Below are positions 7,450 through 14,550 of a stretch of 18,274 bases of DNA, one piece after another. The position numbers and the translations under genes are program-made. The stretch covers positions 1 to 18,274 of the forward strand of contig CAJLBR010000024.1 of NCBI GenBank assembly GCA_905204915.1, in the 5' to 3' direction. This DNA comes from an uncultured Clostridium sp. Lineage in GTDB: Bacteria > Bacillota > Clostridia > TANB77 > CAG-465. Position 1 is the first letter of the stretch; each line of letters opens with the position of its first letter. Below the pieces are notes generated by a model. That model was not told where the DNA came from, ran no database searches, and saw only the letters and a program-made list of their open reading frames with translations.

Positions 7450-8313
7450 TTACATAGCCTTAAATCCTTTTCCAAAAACTTCATTAGTATTGGATATATA
7501 CATTAAAGCTCCGCGATCTATATTTTTTAGCTCCCTTTTAAGTTTAGTAAGTTGTGGTCTTGTTAATATACACGTAATAGTTGTATTATCTTTATTAGTG
7601 TGTGCACCTTTGGATTTAGTAAGTGTAGCTCCCCTTTCCAAATCTTCAATAATAAATTTTACAATTCCATCTGGATTATCGCTTATTATGTTAACTATCT
7701 TAGTATAATATATTCCTTCAAAAATAACGTCTATCATTTTTGAAGATATAAACATTGCAATAATTGAATAGAGTCCTAAGTTTATGTTTTTAAAAACTAT
7801 TACAACTGCTCCTATAATTACCATTTCAATTACTAGAAGTACTTGACTTAAGCTTTGTACCGGAAATGATTTGTATATTATTTGTGCTAATAAATCTGAA
7901 CCTCCAGTACTAGCACCAGCTTTAAATACTATGGAAAGTCCTATCCCCATAATAATTCCACCGAATATAGAAGATGTAAATAAATCAGTTATTTCTAAAT
8001 TTCGATATTTAAATACATCTAAAAATACAGATAATAATAATGTTGCAAATATAGTCTTCAAACTGGAACGTATACCTAATTTCTTCAATGATAGTAAAAA
8101 TAATGGTATATTAAGAATTATTGTAGTTATTCCTAAAGGAATATTAAATAAATAATATAGAATTGTTCCTATACCACTAACACCACCAGTAGTAAGTTTT
8201 AACGGCAATAAGAAAAAATTTATTCCAAAGCTTACCAAGTATGTACCCACAATAATTAGCAAAATATCTTGTAAAAGTTCCATTACATTTACATTTTTTA
8301 TATTATTTTTCAT
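7450..8313 (-). CDS. YitT-family membrane protein (DUF161 plus C-terminal DUF2179)
   Basis: A 287-residue protein with about five or six membrane helices. It has the family blocks GTYLVSFGINFFLLPLKLTTGG and GASTGGSDLLAQII, and a soluble C-terminal DUF2179 domain (about the last 80 residues: the GIYYTKIVNIISD segment, RGATLTKSKGAH, and the FGKGFKAM end). Bacillus YitT-like proteins are abundant in Firmicutes but their substrate is not firmly known. I place the start at the ATG at 8313, which has GCGAGG six bases upstream. The frame continues to a TTG at 8343, but no ribosome site precedes it. It sits between the glycosyltransferase pair and transketolase in one operon. Confidence 0.93.
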   Translation of the reverse strand: MKNNIKNVNVMELLQDILLIIVGTYLVSFGINFFLLPLKLTTGGVSGIGTILYYLFNIPLGITTIILNIPLFLLSLKKLGIRSSLKTIFATLLLSVFLDVFKYRNLEITDLFTSSIFGGIIMGIGLSIVFKAGASTGGSDLLAQIIYKSFPVQSLSQVLLVIEMVIIGAVVIVFKNINLGLYSIIAMFISSKMIDVIFEGIYYTKIVNIISDNPDGIVKFIIEDLERGATLTKSKGAHTNKDNTTITCILTRPQLTKLKRELKNIDRGALMYISNTNEVFGKGFKAM

Positions 8314-8361
8314 AAATAACCTCGCTAATAATATTATTAGCAAAATTATAAAGTATATAAT

Positions 8362-8826
8362 CTAAATTTCTTTCCTTAGTATATCTAAATAACTAGTATC
8401 TGAAACATATTTTTTAAAATTTGTTGATAACAATTCTCTAACTTTATCATCAAAAATTTCTGAATCATTAAGATATAAAATATATCCCTCTTTTTGAAGT
8501 TCTCTACATATTTCTAGTTGATGATCATCTACATGTTCATCGTATTTAGCAAGTCGAGGAACAGCTAGGACTTTTTTTCCGCTTTTAAGAGCTGAAAATA
8601 TAGTACCAACTCCCCCATGACAAATAACAATATCTGCATCATTTAATGCAATATTAAAACCTTCTTGGTTCATAAATTCTATTATGTTCATTCTATCACT
8701 TTTATATTTTGTATGTCCCGCTTGAACCAATATTTCTGCACATTTTAATTCATCAGAATTTTCAATTAGTCTTAATATTCTTGTAAATTGCTGCTTTTGC
8801 GTTCCCAAGCTTACTAGAACTTTCAT
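8362..8826 (-). CDS. Alg13/PssE/Cps14G-type glycosyltransferase catalytic subunit
   Basis: A 154-residue protein equal to the C-terminal (nucleotide-sugar binding) half of MurG-like GT28 enzymes. It starts MKVLVSLGTQKQQF, and the donor-binding block ADIVICHGGVGTIFSALKSG (about 63-82) with VLAVPR after it is diagnostic. Such subunits work with an Alg14-like membrane partner. Together they transfer a sugar (GlcNAc in yeast Alg13/14, galactose in pneumococcal Cps14F/G) onto a lipid-linked acceptor at the inner face of the membrane. The partner gene is directly upstream and overlaps by one base (TAATG), strongly suggesting coupled 1:1 synthesis. Donor and acceptor are unknown. No other polysaccharide genes lie nearby. 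Confidence 0.85.
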   Translation of the reverse strand: MKVLVSLGTQKQQFTRILRLIENSDELKCAEILVQAGHTKYKSDRMNIIEFMNQEGFNIALNDADIVICHGGVGTIFSALKSGKKVLAVPRLAKYDEHVDDHQLEICRELQKEGYILYLNDSEIFDDKVRELLSTNFKKYVSDTSYLDILRKEI

Positions 8827-9290
8827 TACATCAGCCTCCCTATATATTCTGCTTTTTCGTATTTATCTGCTAAACTTTTCCATTGAACGTAAAATTTATC
8901 AGCTATTTTATAAACATTTTTACCAGTTATAGATAGCGAATCTATTTTTGCAAGAGTTTCTATATATATAATTTTTGCTTTAAATAATTTTCCTATAAAG
9001 CACATTATTCCACCTGTATGCGCACCTGTAGATACAATTGTGTCAGGTTTAAATTTAATTAAAATCTTTAGACATTTAAATATATTATAAATTACAACAA
9101 ATATATATTTAAACGGATAAAATCTAGATCCGTACATTAAATAATCCATGTTGTACTTTTTACTCATATCTTTAGTAGTATCTGTAGCTTCTGTAACTAA
9201 TAAATAGTTATATTCTTTAAATAGTGGCTCAAGTCTTAATAGTTCAGTTAAGTGTCCACCAGTACTAGATACAAACAAAACTTTTTTCAT
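8826..9290 (-). CDS. Alg14/PssD/Cps14F-type membrane partner of a glycosyltransferase
   Basis: A 154-residue protein equal to the N-terminal (acceptor-binding) half of MurG-like enzymes. It opens with MKKVLFVSSTGGHLTELLRL, the glycine-rich GGHxxE motif of Alg14. A hydrophobic segment (FKYIFVVIYNIFKCLKILIK, about 57-76) may hold it on the membrane. DTIVSTGAHTGG (about 84-95) and KIIYIETLAKID follow, then the YKIADKFYVQW end typical of PssD/Alg14. It recruits the catalytic Alg13-like subunit encoded next, with which it shares a TAATG junction. The ATG at 9290 has a GGGAG site. It is in the rnc operon, 15 bases after the radical SAM gene. Confidence 0.87.
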   Translation of the reverse strand: MKKVLFVSSTGGHLTELLRLEPLFKEYNYLLVTEATDTTKDMSKKYNMDYLMYGSRFYPFKYIFVVIYNIFKCLKILIKFKPDTIVSTGAHTGGIMCFIGKLFKAKIIYIETLAKIDSLSITGKNVYKIADKFYVQWKSLADKYEKAEYIGRLM

Positions 9291-9305
9291 ATTATTCTCC
9301 CAATT

Positions 9306-10364
9306 TTATTTATTACTCATGATATTTATTTTTACTTTATACTTATCATTTAAATAAATTTTATTTATTCTTTTAGGACCAATTGCCATAGATAAATATT
9401 TATTATCTACTAATAGATTAATTACTCCTACATCTTTCTTTTGCTCTACTAGATCATGAATTATTTTATCAAAGGTATCCCTTATAATCCTTGAAATAGC
9501 ATATTCTGCAAAATTATCAGATACTGGTCCTAGTATTTTTTTATTACTTGCAGTTATCTCATCTGTTGATTGAAGTCCAATTCTGATAATTCTAACATTT
9601 GACTTTTGACATTCTTTCATAACTGCACATGTTCTCTCTACTGCATCTTCAATAGTAAGCGGCTTATAGCTACTATCCTCATACATATCATAAAGTTCAC
9701 TTGGACTTATAACATATACTGGATATATTCTTAAATCTTTTGGCTTAAATTCAAGAAGTTTATTTATAGTAAATACTTCTTTTTCCTTTGTACTGCCAGG
9801 AAGCCCTATCATAATTTGATGTCCTAAAGAAAATCCAAACAAATTAATTAATCTAGATGCCCTAGCAACGTCTAGAGAAGTATGACCTCTTTTAGATTTA
9901 TTTAATACTTCTTCATCCATTGATTGTACACCAAGTTCAATAGATTTTACTCCATATTTTTTTAACATTTTTAGTATCTTTACATTTATATAATCCGGTC
10001 TTGTAGAAAGTCTAATAGATTCTACTCTATTACTAACTATAAAGCTATAAGCAATTTTCAAATATTCTTCTTGCTCTTTTATATCAAGGCCAGTAAAACT
10101 TCCACCAAAAAAGGCAATTTGTATTTTTTTATTTTTGCAATTTCTTTCTAAATCGCATAGTCTTTCTTCAATTATTTTTTTTACATCATTATAAGTTGGG
10201 GATTTTAAAGTACCACTTATTTTTCTTTGATTACAAAAAACACATTCATTTTTACAGCCCTTATGAGGTATAAATACTGGAATGGTATACTGATTTTCCT
10301 TGTTTATAATATTCTTCAAATCTTGATTTAAATTAACTTTAATATTTTCCGTTTTCAATTGCAT
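9306..10364 (-). CDS. Elp3-like radical SAM protein
   Basis: About 352 residues from the ATG at 10364. The radical SAM cluster motif CKNECVFC (Cys37, Cys41, Cys44) follows IPVFIPHKG. FFGGSFTGL, RLSTRPDYI, GVQSMDEEVL and MIGLPGSTKE match the Elp3/MiaB-like radical SAM core. It lacks the C-terminal acetyltransferase domain of true Elp3, so tRNA acetylation cannot be assumed; the substrate is unknown. Genes of this type commonly follow rnc in Clostridia. The start is uncertain. The ATG at 10364 (AGG 9 bases upstream) overlaps rnc by 26 bases. A GTG at 10415 would add 17 polar residues but has no convincing ribosome site. Confidence 0.85.
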   Translation of the reverse strand: MQLKTENIKVNLNQDLKNIINKENQYTIPVFIPHKGCKNECVFCNQRKISGTLKSPTYNDVKKIIEERLCDLERNCKNKKIQIAFFGGSFTGLDIKEQEEYLKIAYSFIVSNRVESIRLSTRPDYINVKILKMLKKYGVKSIELGVQSMDEEVLNKSKRGHTSLDVARASRLINLFGFSLGHQIMIGLPGSTKEKEVFTINKLLEFKPKDLRIYPVYVISPSELYDMYEDSSYKPLTIEDAVERTCAVMKECQKSNVRIIRIGLQSTDEITASNKKILGPVSDNFAEYAISRIIRDTFDKIIHDLVEQKKDVGVINLLVDNKYLSMAIGPKRINKIYLNDKYKVKINIMSNK

Positions 10365-11037
10365 ATTTTGCTGCCTGTTGTTCTGCTTGTTTTTTTGATT
10401 TTCCAATTCCTTCACCTATTCTTTTGTCATTAAATGTTACTTCAACTTTAAACCTTTTGTCGTGCTCTGGTCCAGATTCTTCCAATACATTGTACTTAAT
10501 TGTCACACTGCCATTCTTTTGCAATATTTCTTGAAGTTTTGTTTTATAATCTACATTTAAAGATTTTCCAGATAAAACTATATTAATTTCTTGTTCAAGC
10601 ATTCTAAGAGTAAATTCTTTAGCTTTTTCATATCCACCATCTATATAAATTGCTCCCAAAATAGCCTCAAAAGCATCAGCAATAATTGCATCTTCAACAA
10701 CATTACTAGCATTTTTTTCACATTTTCCAAGTAATATATACTTCTCACCATTTATTCTTTTTAAAGAGCTAGCTAATGATGCTTCACATACTATATCTGC
10801 TCTTTTTTTAGTCATTTCTCCTTCTGATATTTTGGGAACATAATTGTATAATTTATCAGATATTATATGTTCTAAAATTGCATCACCTAAAAATTCAATT
10901 CTCTCATTGTATTCAATTTTATTTTCCCTTTCATAAGCATAAGATTTATGTGTTAAAGCCATTACAATTAGGCTTTTATCTTTGAATTCATAATTTAAAT
11001 TTTTCTCTAATTCTTTAATCTTATTTATTTGTATCAA
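10339..11037 (-). CDS. rnc: Ribonuclease III
   Basis: A 232-residue double-stranded RNA endonuclease that processes rRNA precursors and structured mRNAs. The RNase III signature NERIEFLGDA (44-53) contains Glu48 and Asp52. DAFEAILGAIYIDGG (121-135) supplies the second metal-binding pair, Asp121 and Glu124. A dsRNA-binding domain (about 162-231) ends with GKSKKQAEQQAAKYAI. Length is typical. The start appears to be a TTG at 11037, with AAGGAAG 8 bases upstream. It is the first gene of a seven-gene operon; its 3' end overlaps the radical SAM gene start. Confidence 0.96.
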   Translation of the reverse strand: MIQINKIKELEKNLNYEFKDKSLIVMALTHKSYAYERENKIEYNERIEFLGDAILEHIISDKLYNYVPKISEGEMTKKRADIVCEASLASSLKRINGEKYILLGKCEKNASNVVEDAIIADAFEAILGAIYIDGGYEKAKEFTLRMLEQEINIVLSGKSLNVDYKTKLQEILQKNGSVTIKYNVLEESGPEHDKRFKVEVTFNDKRIGEGIGKSKKQAEQQAAKYAIENGKY

Positions 11038-11061
11038 ATTCTACACTTCCTTTTTACATAT

Positions 11062-11090
11062 ATTATATAAAAATACGTTTCAAAATTCAA
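11062..11090 (-). promoter_or_regulatory. Predicted sigma-A promoter of the rnc operon
   Basis: On the minus strand TTGAAT (11090-11085) and TATAAT (11067-11062) are separated by 17 bases. The predicted start lies about 18 bases before the TTG start of rnc. No clear internal promoter was seen in the genes downstream, so this one may serve the whole seven-gene set. Confidence 0.7.
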
Positions 11091-11102
11091 GTAAACTACT
11101 AA

Positions 11103-11134
11103 AAAACTGTGCAATTCTACAATCGCACAGTTTT
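11103..11134 (-). terminator. Intrinsic terminator of the pflBA operon
   Basis: Perfect 10-base arms AAAACTGTGC and GCACAGTTTT surround a 12-base loop. On the minus strand the hairpin is followed by TTTTTTAG. It lies 11 bases after the pflA stop and just before the rnc promoter, cleanly separating the two operons. Confidence 0.9.
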
Positions 11135-11144
11135 AATATTGATT

Positions 11145-11870
11145 TTATTTTATTTGCAAAATTTCTTTTGCTCTTTTTATATCTTCATCGTTTGCTACTC
11201 TTACATTTTCTAACGGATACTTTTCCCCAAGTTCTTCCCATTTAAATTTTCCCATATCGTGATATGGTAATAATTCTACATTTTTGACATTGTGTAAAGT
11301 TTTTAAAAACTCCCTAAGCTTTATTAAATCATCTTCGTCATCTGTAATTGTAGGGACTATAACTTGCCTTATCCAAACATCCTTATTAATACTATCTAAA
11401 TATCTAGCAAACTCTAAATTATATTTATTAGTTCTAGATGTAAGTTCTATACATTTTTTATCATCAATATGCTTTATATCTAATAACACCAAATCTGTAT
11501 ATTTTAATAATTCCTTGATATCATCCGTTATTTCTAAAGCTCCTGAAGTATCTATAGCAGTATGTATACCATTATCTTTTAATTTTTTAAATAATTCTAT
11601 TAAAAATTTAGCCTGAAGTAAAGGTTCTCCTCCAGATACGGTAACACCGCCATTTGAAGATTCAAAATATGTTTTATATCTCATTATTTTATCTAGTAAT
11701 TCCTGTGAAGTATATTTAGTACCAATACATGGAGCCCATGTATCTCTATTATGACAATATTTGCATTTTAATATACATCCCTGTAAAAATATTACAAATC
11801 TTATACCGGGACCATCAACCGTACCAAAAGATTCTATAGAATGAACATATCCTTGTAGTTTTTCTTCCAT
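11145..11870 (-). CDS. pflA: Pyruvate formate-lyase activating enzyme (radical SAM)
   Basis: A 241-residue enzyme with the radical SAM motif GCILKCKYCHNRDTW, where Cys32, Cys36 and Cys39 hold the [4Fe-4S] cluster. SFGTVDGPGIR (14-24) is typical of activases, and GGVTVSGGEPLL lies near 74-85. It cleaves S-adenosylmethionine reductively and abstracts hydrogen from the active-site glycine of PflB, switching that enzyme on under anaerobic conditions. There is no extra ferredoxin domain, unlike the activases of glycerol or choline-lyase-type glycyl radical enzymes. It lies 9 bases after pflB, and its ribosome site AGGGTAAT overlaps the pflB stop codon, favouring translational coupling. Confidence 0.96.
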   Translation of the reverse strand: MEEKLQGYVHSIESFGTVDGPGIRFVIFLQGCILKCKYCHNRDTWAPCIGTKYTSQELLDKIMRYKTYFESSNGGVTVSGGEPLLQAKFLIELFKKLKDNGIHTAIDTSGALEITDDIKELLKYTDLVLLDIKHIDDKKCIELTSRTNKYNLEFARYLDSINKDVWIRQVIVPTITDDEDDLIKLREFLKTLHNVKNVELLPYHDMGKFKWEELGEKYPLENVRVANDEDIKRAKEILQIK

Positions 11871-11879
11871 AATATTACC

Positions 11880-14114
11880 CTATATTTTTCCATGTATAGT
11901 TCTGTTTATAACATCTAATTGTTGTTCCCTTGTAAGTTTTACAAAGTTTACAGCATAACCAGAAACTCTAATTGTAAGTTGTGGATAATCTTCAGGATGT
12001 TCCATTGCATCAAGAAGTAATGCTTTATCAAATACATTAACATTTACATGATGACTATGTTGTACAAAGTATCCATCTAATAATGAAACTAAATTATCTA
12101 CTCTTTGTTCATCTGTTTTTCCTAACGCTGCTGGAGTAATTGCAAATGTATATGATATACCATCTTCAGCATGTTTGTAAGGAAGTTTTGCAATTGTATT
12201 TAATACTGCTAAAGCACCAGAAGTGTCTCTACCATGTAATGGATTTGCTCCAGGTCCAAATGGTGCACCATCACGTCTTCCATCTGGAGTATTACCAGTT
12301 GCTTTTCCATATACTACATTTGATGTAATAGTAAGTATTGACATTGTTGGTTTAGCATTTCTGTAAGTTTTTTGTTTTCTTAATTTATTCATGAAGTTTT
12401 CCACAATTTCCACAGCAATTGAATCTACTCTATCATCATCATTACCATACTTTGGATAATCTCCTTCTACTTCATAATCAACAGCAAGTCCTGTTTCATC
12501 ACGAATTACTTTAACTTTTGCATATTTCATTGCTGAAAAAGAGTCTGCTACAACAGAAAGTCCTGCTATTCCACATGCCATAGTTCTTAAAATGTCTTTA
12601 TCATGTAAAGCCATTTCTAAGCTTTCATAAGCATACTTATCATGCATGTAATGTATTATATTAAGTGCATTAACATATACTCTTGCTACCCAATCAGTGA
12701 TATTATTGAATTTTTCCATAACTTCATCATAATCTAAATATTCTGAAGTAACTGGTTCAAACTTTGGTGTAACTTGTTTTCTAGTTTTTTCATCTATACC
12801 ACCATTAATAGCGTATAAAAGTGATTTTGCAAGGTTTGCTCTTGCACCAAAGAATTGCATTTGTTTACCAATTCTCATTGCAGAAACACAACAAGCAATA
12901 CCATAATCATCTCCGTAATATTCTCTCATTAAATCATCATTTTCATATTGAATTGCACTAGTTTTTATAGAGATATTTGCACAATATTTTTTAAATGCTT
13001 CAGGAAATCTGTCAGACCATAAAACAGTTAAATTTGGTTCAGGTGCAGGTCCTAAATTTTCTAAAGTATGTAATACCCTATATGAATTTTTAGTAACTAA
13101 AGTTCTTCCATCTATACCCATACCACCAATAGATTCTGTTACCCAAACTGGATCACCACTAAATAATTCATCATATTCAGGTGTTCTTAAGAATCTAACA
13201 AGTCTTAATTTCATTACAAAATGATCCATTAATTCTTGAACTTCTTCTTCAGTTATTAAATTCTCTTTTAAATCTCTTTCAAAATATATATCTAAGAATG
13301 TTGAAGTTCTACCTAAACTCATTGCGGCACCATTTTGTTGCTTTACAGCGCCTAAATATCCAAAATAAAGCCATTGAACTGCTTCTTTTGAATCTTTTGC
13401 TGGTTTTGTTATATCGAATCCATATTTTTCTGCCATTTTAGCCAAGTCTTGTAAAGCAATAATTTGAGATGAAATTTCCTCTCTTTGTCTAATTATTTCT
13501 TCTGACATATCTAAATCTACAGCATTGGCAAATTGATTTTTCTTATCTTGTATTAATCTATCTATTCCGTATAATGCAACTCTTCTATAATCCCCTATTA
13601 TTCTTCCTCTTCCATATCCATCTGGAAGTCCTGTGATTAAGTGAGAACTTCTAGCTGCACGTATTTCAGGTGTATATGCCATAAACACACCATCATTGTG
13701 AGTTCTTCTATAATTTTTATAGATTTTTTCTACTTCATCTCCAACTTTTACGTTGTATGCCTCACATGATTTTTCAACTATACGTATACCACCTTCAGGC
13801 ATAATAGCCCTCTTTAATGGTTTCTCAGTTTGTAATCCTACAACCTTCTCTAATTCTTTATCAATATATCCTGCATCATGAGAAGTAATAGTAGATGGTA
13901 TCTCATTTGAAATTTCAAGTACACCACCATTCTGTTTTTCTGCCTCATAATATTTTAAAACTTTATTCCATAATTTTGTTGTATTTTTTGTTGGACTTGT
14001 TAGGAACTTCTCGTCTCCTGTATATGGTGTATAGTTCTTTTGGATAAAATCTCTAACGTCTATATCCTTTGTCCATGCGCCTTTTACAAATCCTTCCCAT
14101 TCATTTTCTCTCAT
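11880..14114 (-). CDS. pflB: Formate acetyltransferase (pyruvate formate-lyase)
   Basis: A 744-residue glycyl radical enzyme converting pyruvate and CoA to acetyl-CoA and formate, the main anaerobic pyruvate cleavage route. The adjacent active-site cysteines are Cys408-Cys409 in GIACCVSAMRIGKQ. The C-terminal radical loop IRVSGYAVNFVKLTREQQ carries Gly719. Length is close to the 760 residues of E. coli PflB, and the two adjacent cysteines separate true PFL from diol dehydratase-like relatives. I chose the ATG at 14114, which has a perfect GGAGG site. The frame is open to 14144 without one. It has its own promoter and is followed by its activase. Confidence 0.98.
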   Translation of the reverse strand: MRENEWEGFVKGAWTKDIDVRDFIQKNYTPYTGDEKFLTSPTKNTTKLWNKVLKYYEAEKQNGGVLEISNEIPSTITSHDAGYIDKELEKVVGLQTEKPLKRAIMPEGGIRIVEKSCEAYNVKVGDEVEKIYKNYRRTHNDGVFMAYTPEIRAARSSHLITGLPDGYGRGRIIGDYRRVALYGIDRLIQDKKNQFANAVDLDMSEEIIRQREEISSQIIALQDLAKMAEKYGFDITKPAKDSKEAVQWLYFGYLGAVKQQNGAAMSLGRTSTFLDIYFERDLKENLITEEEVQELMDHFVMKLRLVRFLRTPEYDELFSGDPVWVTESIGGMGIDGRTLVTKNSYRVLHTLENLGPAPEPNLTVLWSDRFPEAFKKYCANISIKTSAIQYENDDLMREYYGDDYGIACCVSAMRIGKQMQFFGARANLAKSLLYAINGGIDEKTRKQVTPKFEPVTSEYLDYDEVMEKFNNITDWVARVYVNALNIIHYMHDKYAYESLEMALHDKDILRTMACGIAGLSVVADSFSAMKYAKVKVIRDETGLAVDYEVEGDYPKYGNDDDRVDSIAVEIVENFMNKLRKQKTYRNAKPTMSILTITSNVVYGKATGNTPDGRRDGAPFGPGANPLHGRDTSGALAVLNTIAKLPYKHAEDGISYTFAITPAALGKTDEQRVDNLVSLLDGYFVQHSHHVNVNVFDKALLLDAMEHPEDYPQLTIRVSGYAVNFVKLTREQQLDVINRTIHGKI

Positions 14115-14134
14115 ACTATCCCTCCTAACTTTAT

Positions 14135-14163
14135 ATGATAACATAAGTAAAAAAAATTTACAA
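14135..14163 (-). promoter_or_regulatory. Predicted promoter of the pflBA operon
   Basis: On the minus strand TTGTAA (14163-14158) and TATCAT (14140-14135) are separated by 17 bases, just after the acpP terminator. The match is moderate. The leader to the ATG at 14114 is short and contains the GGAGG site. Confidence 0.55.
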
Positions 14164-14204
14164 TAAATAAAAAATGAAATTTTAAAGTATTATAAAAATA
14201 AAAA

Positions 14205-14227
14205 AATAGAGAGTGTTACTCTCTATT
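14205..14227 (-). terminator. Intrinsic terminator of acpP
   Basis: Perfect 9-base arms AATAGAGAG and CTCTCTATT surround a 5-base loop. On the minus strand they are followed by TTTTTTATTTTTATA. The first arm includes the acpP stop codon TAG (14225-14223), so the hairpin starts inside the coding sequence. Confidence 0.9.
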
Positions 14228-14459
14228 GATGTTTTTGTATATATTCAACAACATCACCAACTGATGTTATTTTCTCTGCCTCAGCCTCTGGAATTTCCAT
14301 ATCAAATTCCTCTTCAAGAGCCATAATAAGCTCAACGATGTCTAAAGAATCAGCTCCTAGATCATCTATGAAAGTTGTTTCCATAGTAATTGTATCTATA
14401 TCTTCAATCCCTAATTGTTCACCTATAACTTCTTTTATTCTTTCAAATATAGCTTCCAT
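14223..14459 (-). CDS. acpP: Acyl carrier protein
   Basis: A 78-residue acidic protein with the phosphopantetheine attachment site DDLGADSLDIVEL; Ser37 of the DSL motif is modified. EEFDMEIPEAEAEKITSVGD follows as helix III, which fits AcpP of type II fatty acid synthesis. It carries growing acyl chains for fatty acid and phospholipid synthesis in the cytoplasm. The ATG at 14459 has a TAGGAGGTG site. It is a single-gene unit with its own promoter and terminator. In many Firmicutes acpP lies directly before rnc; here pflBA separates them. Confidence 0.97.
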   Translation of the reverse strand: MEAIFERIKEVIGEQLGIEDIDTITMETTFIDDLGADSLDIVELIMALEEEFDMEIPEAEAEKITSVGDVVEYIQKHQ

Positions 14460-14488
14460 ATTCTTTTTACACCTCCTAATACACTACT

Positions 14489-14517
14489 ATTATCTTATAT
14501 TTACTCACTAAAGTCAA
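14489..14517 (-). promoter_or_regulatory. Predicted sigma-A promoter of acpP
   Basis: On the minus strand TTGACT (14517-14512) and GATAAT (14494-14489) are separated by 17 bases, about 30 bases before the ATG at 14459. The close match to consensus suits a highly expressed gene. Confidence 0.72.
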
Positions 14518-14550
14518 TAGTATTACTATTTTTTTTAATTTTTTACATTT

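Noticed and set aside
12140..12328. Plus-strand open frame opposite pflB (His- and Leu-rich)
   Set aside because: It is an antisense shadow of a highly conserved pflB segment, with no ribosome site and an unnatural composition.
14141..14163. Rex-like (redox repressor) site upstream of pflB, around TTGTAAATTTTTTTTAC
   Set aside because: The half sites GTAAA/TTTAC exist but have the wrong spacing for TTGT(N)AA-4-TT(N)ACAA, and the outer bases do not match. In such A+T-rich DNA this is expected by chance.
14516..14536. Terminator-like hairpin AATAGT-ATT-ACTATT followed by T residues
   Set aside because: The T-run is on the plus strand, where no gene ends. The hairpin is all A+T except one pair per arm, and it overlaps the acpP -35 region.
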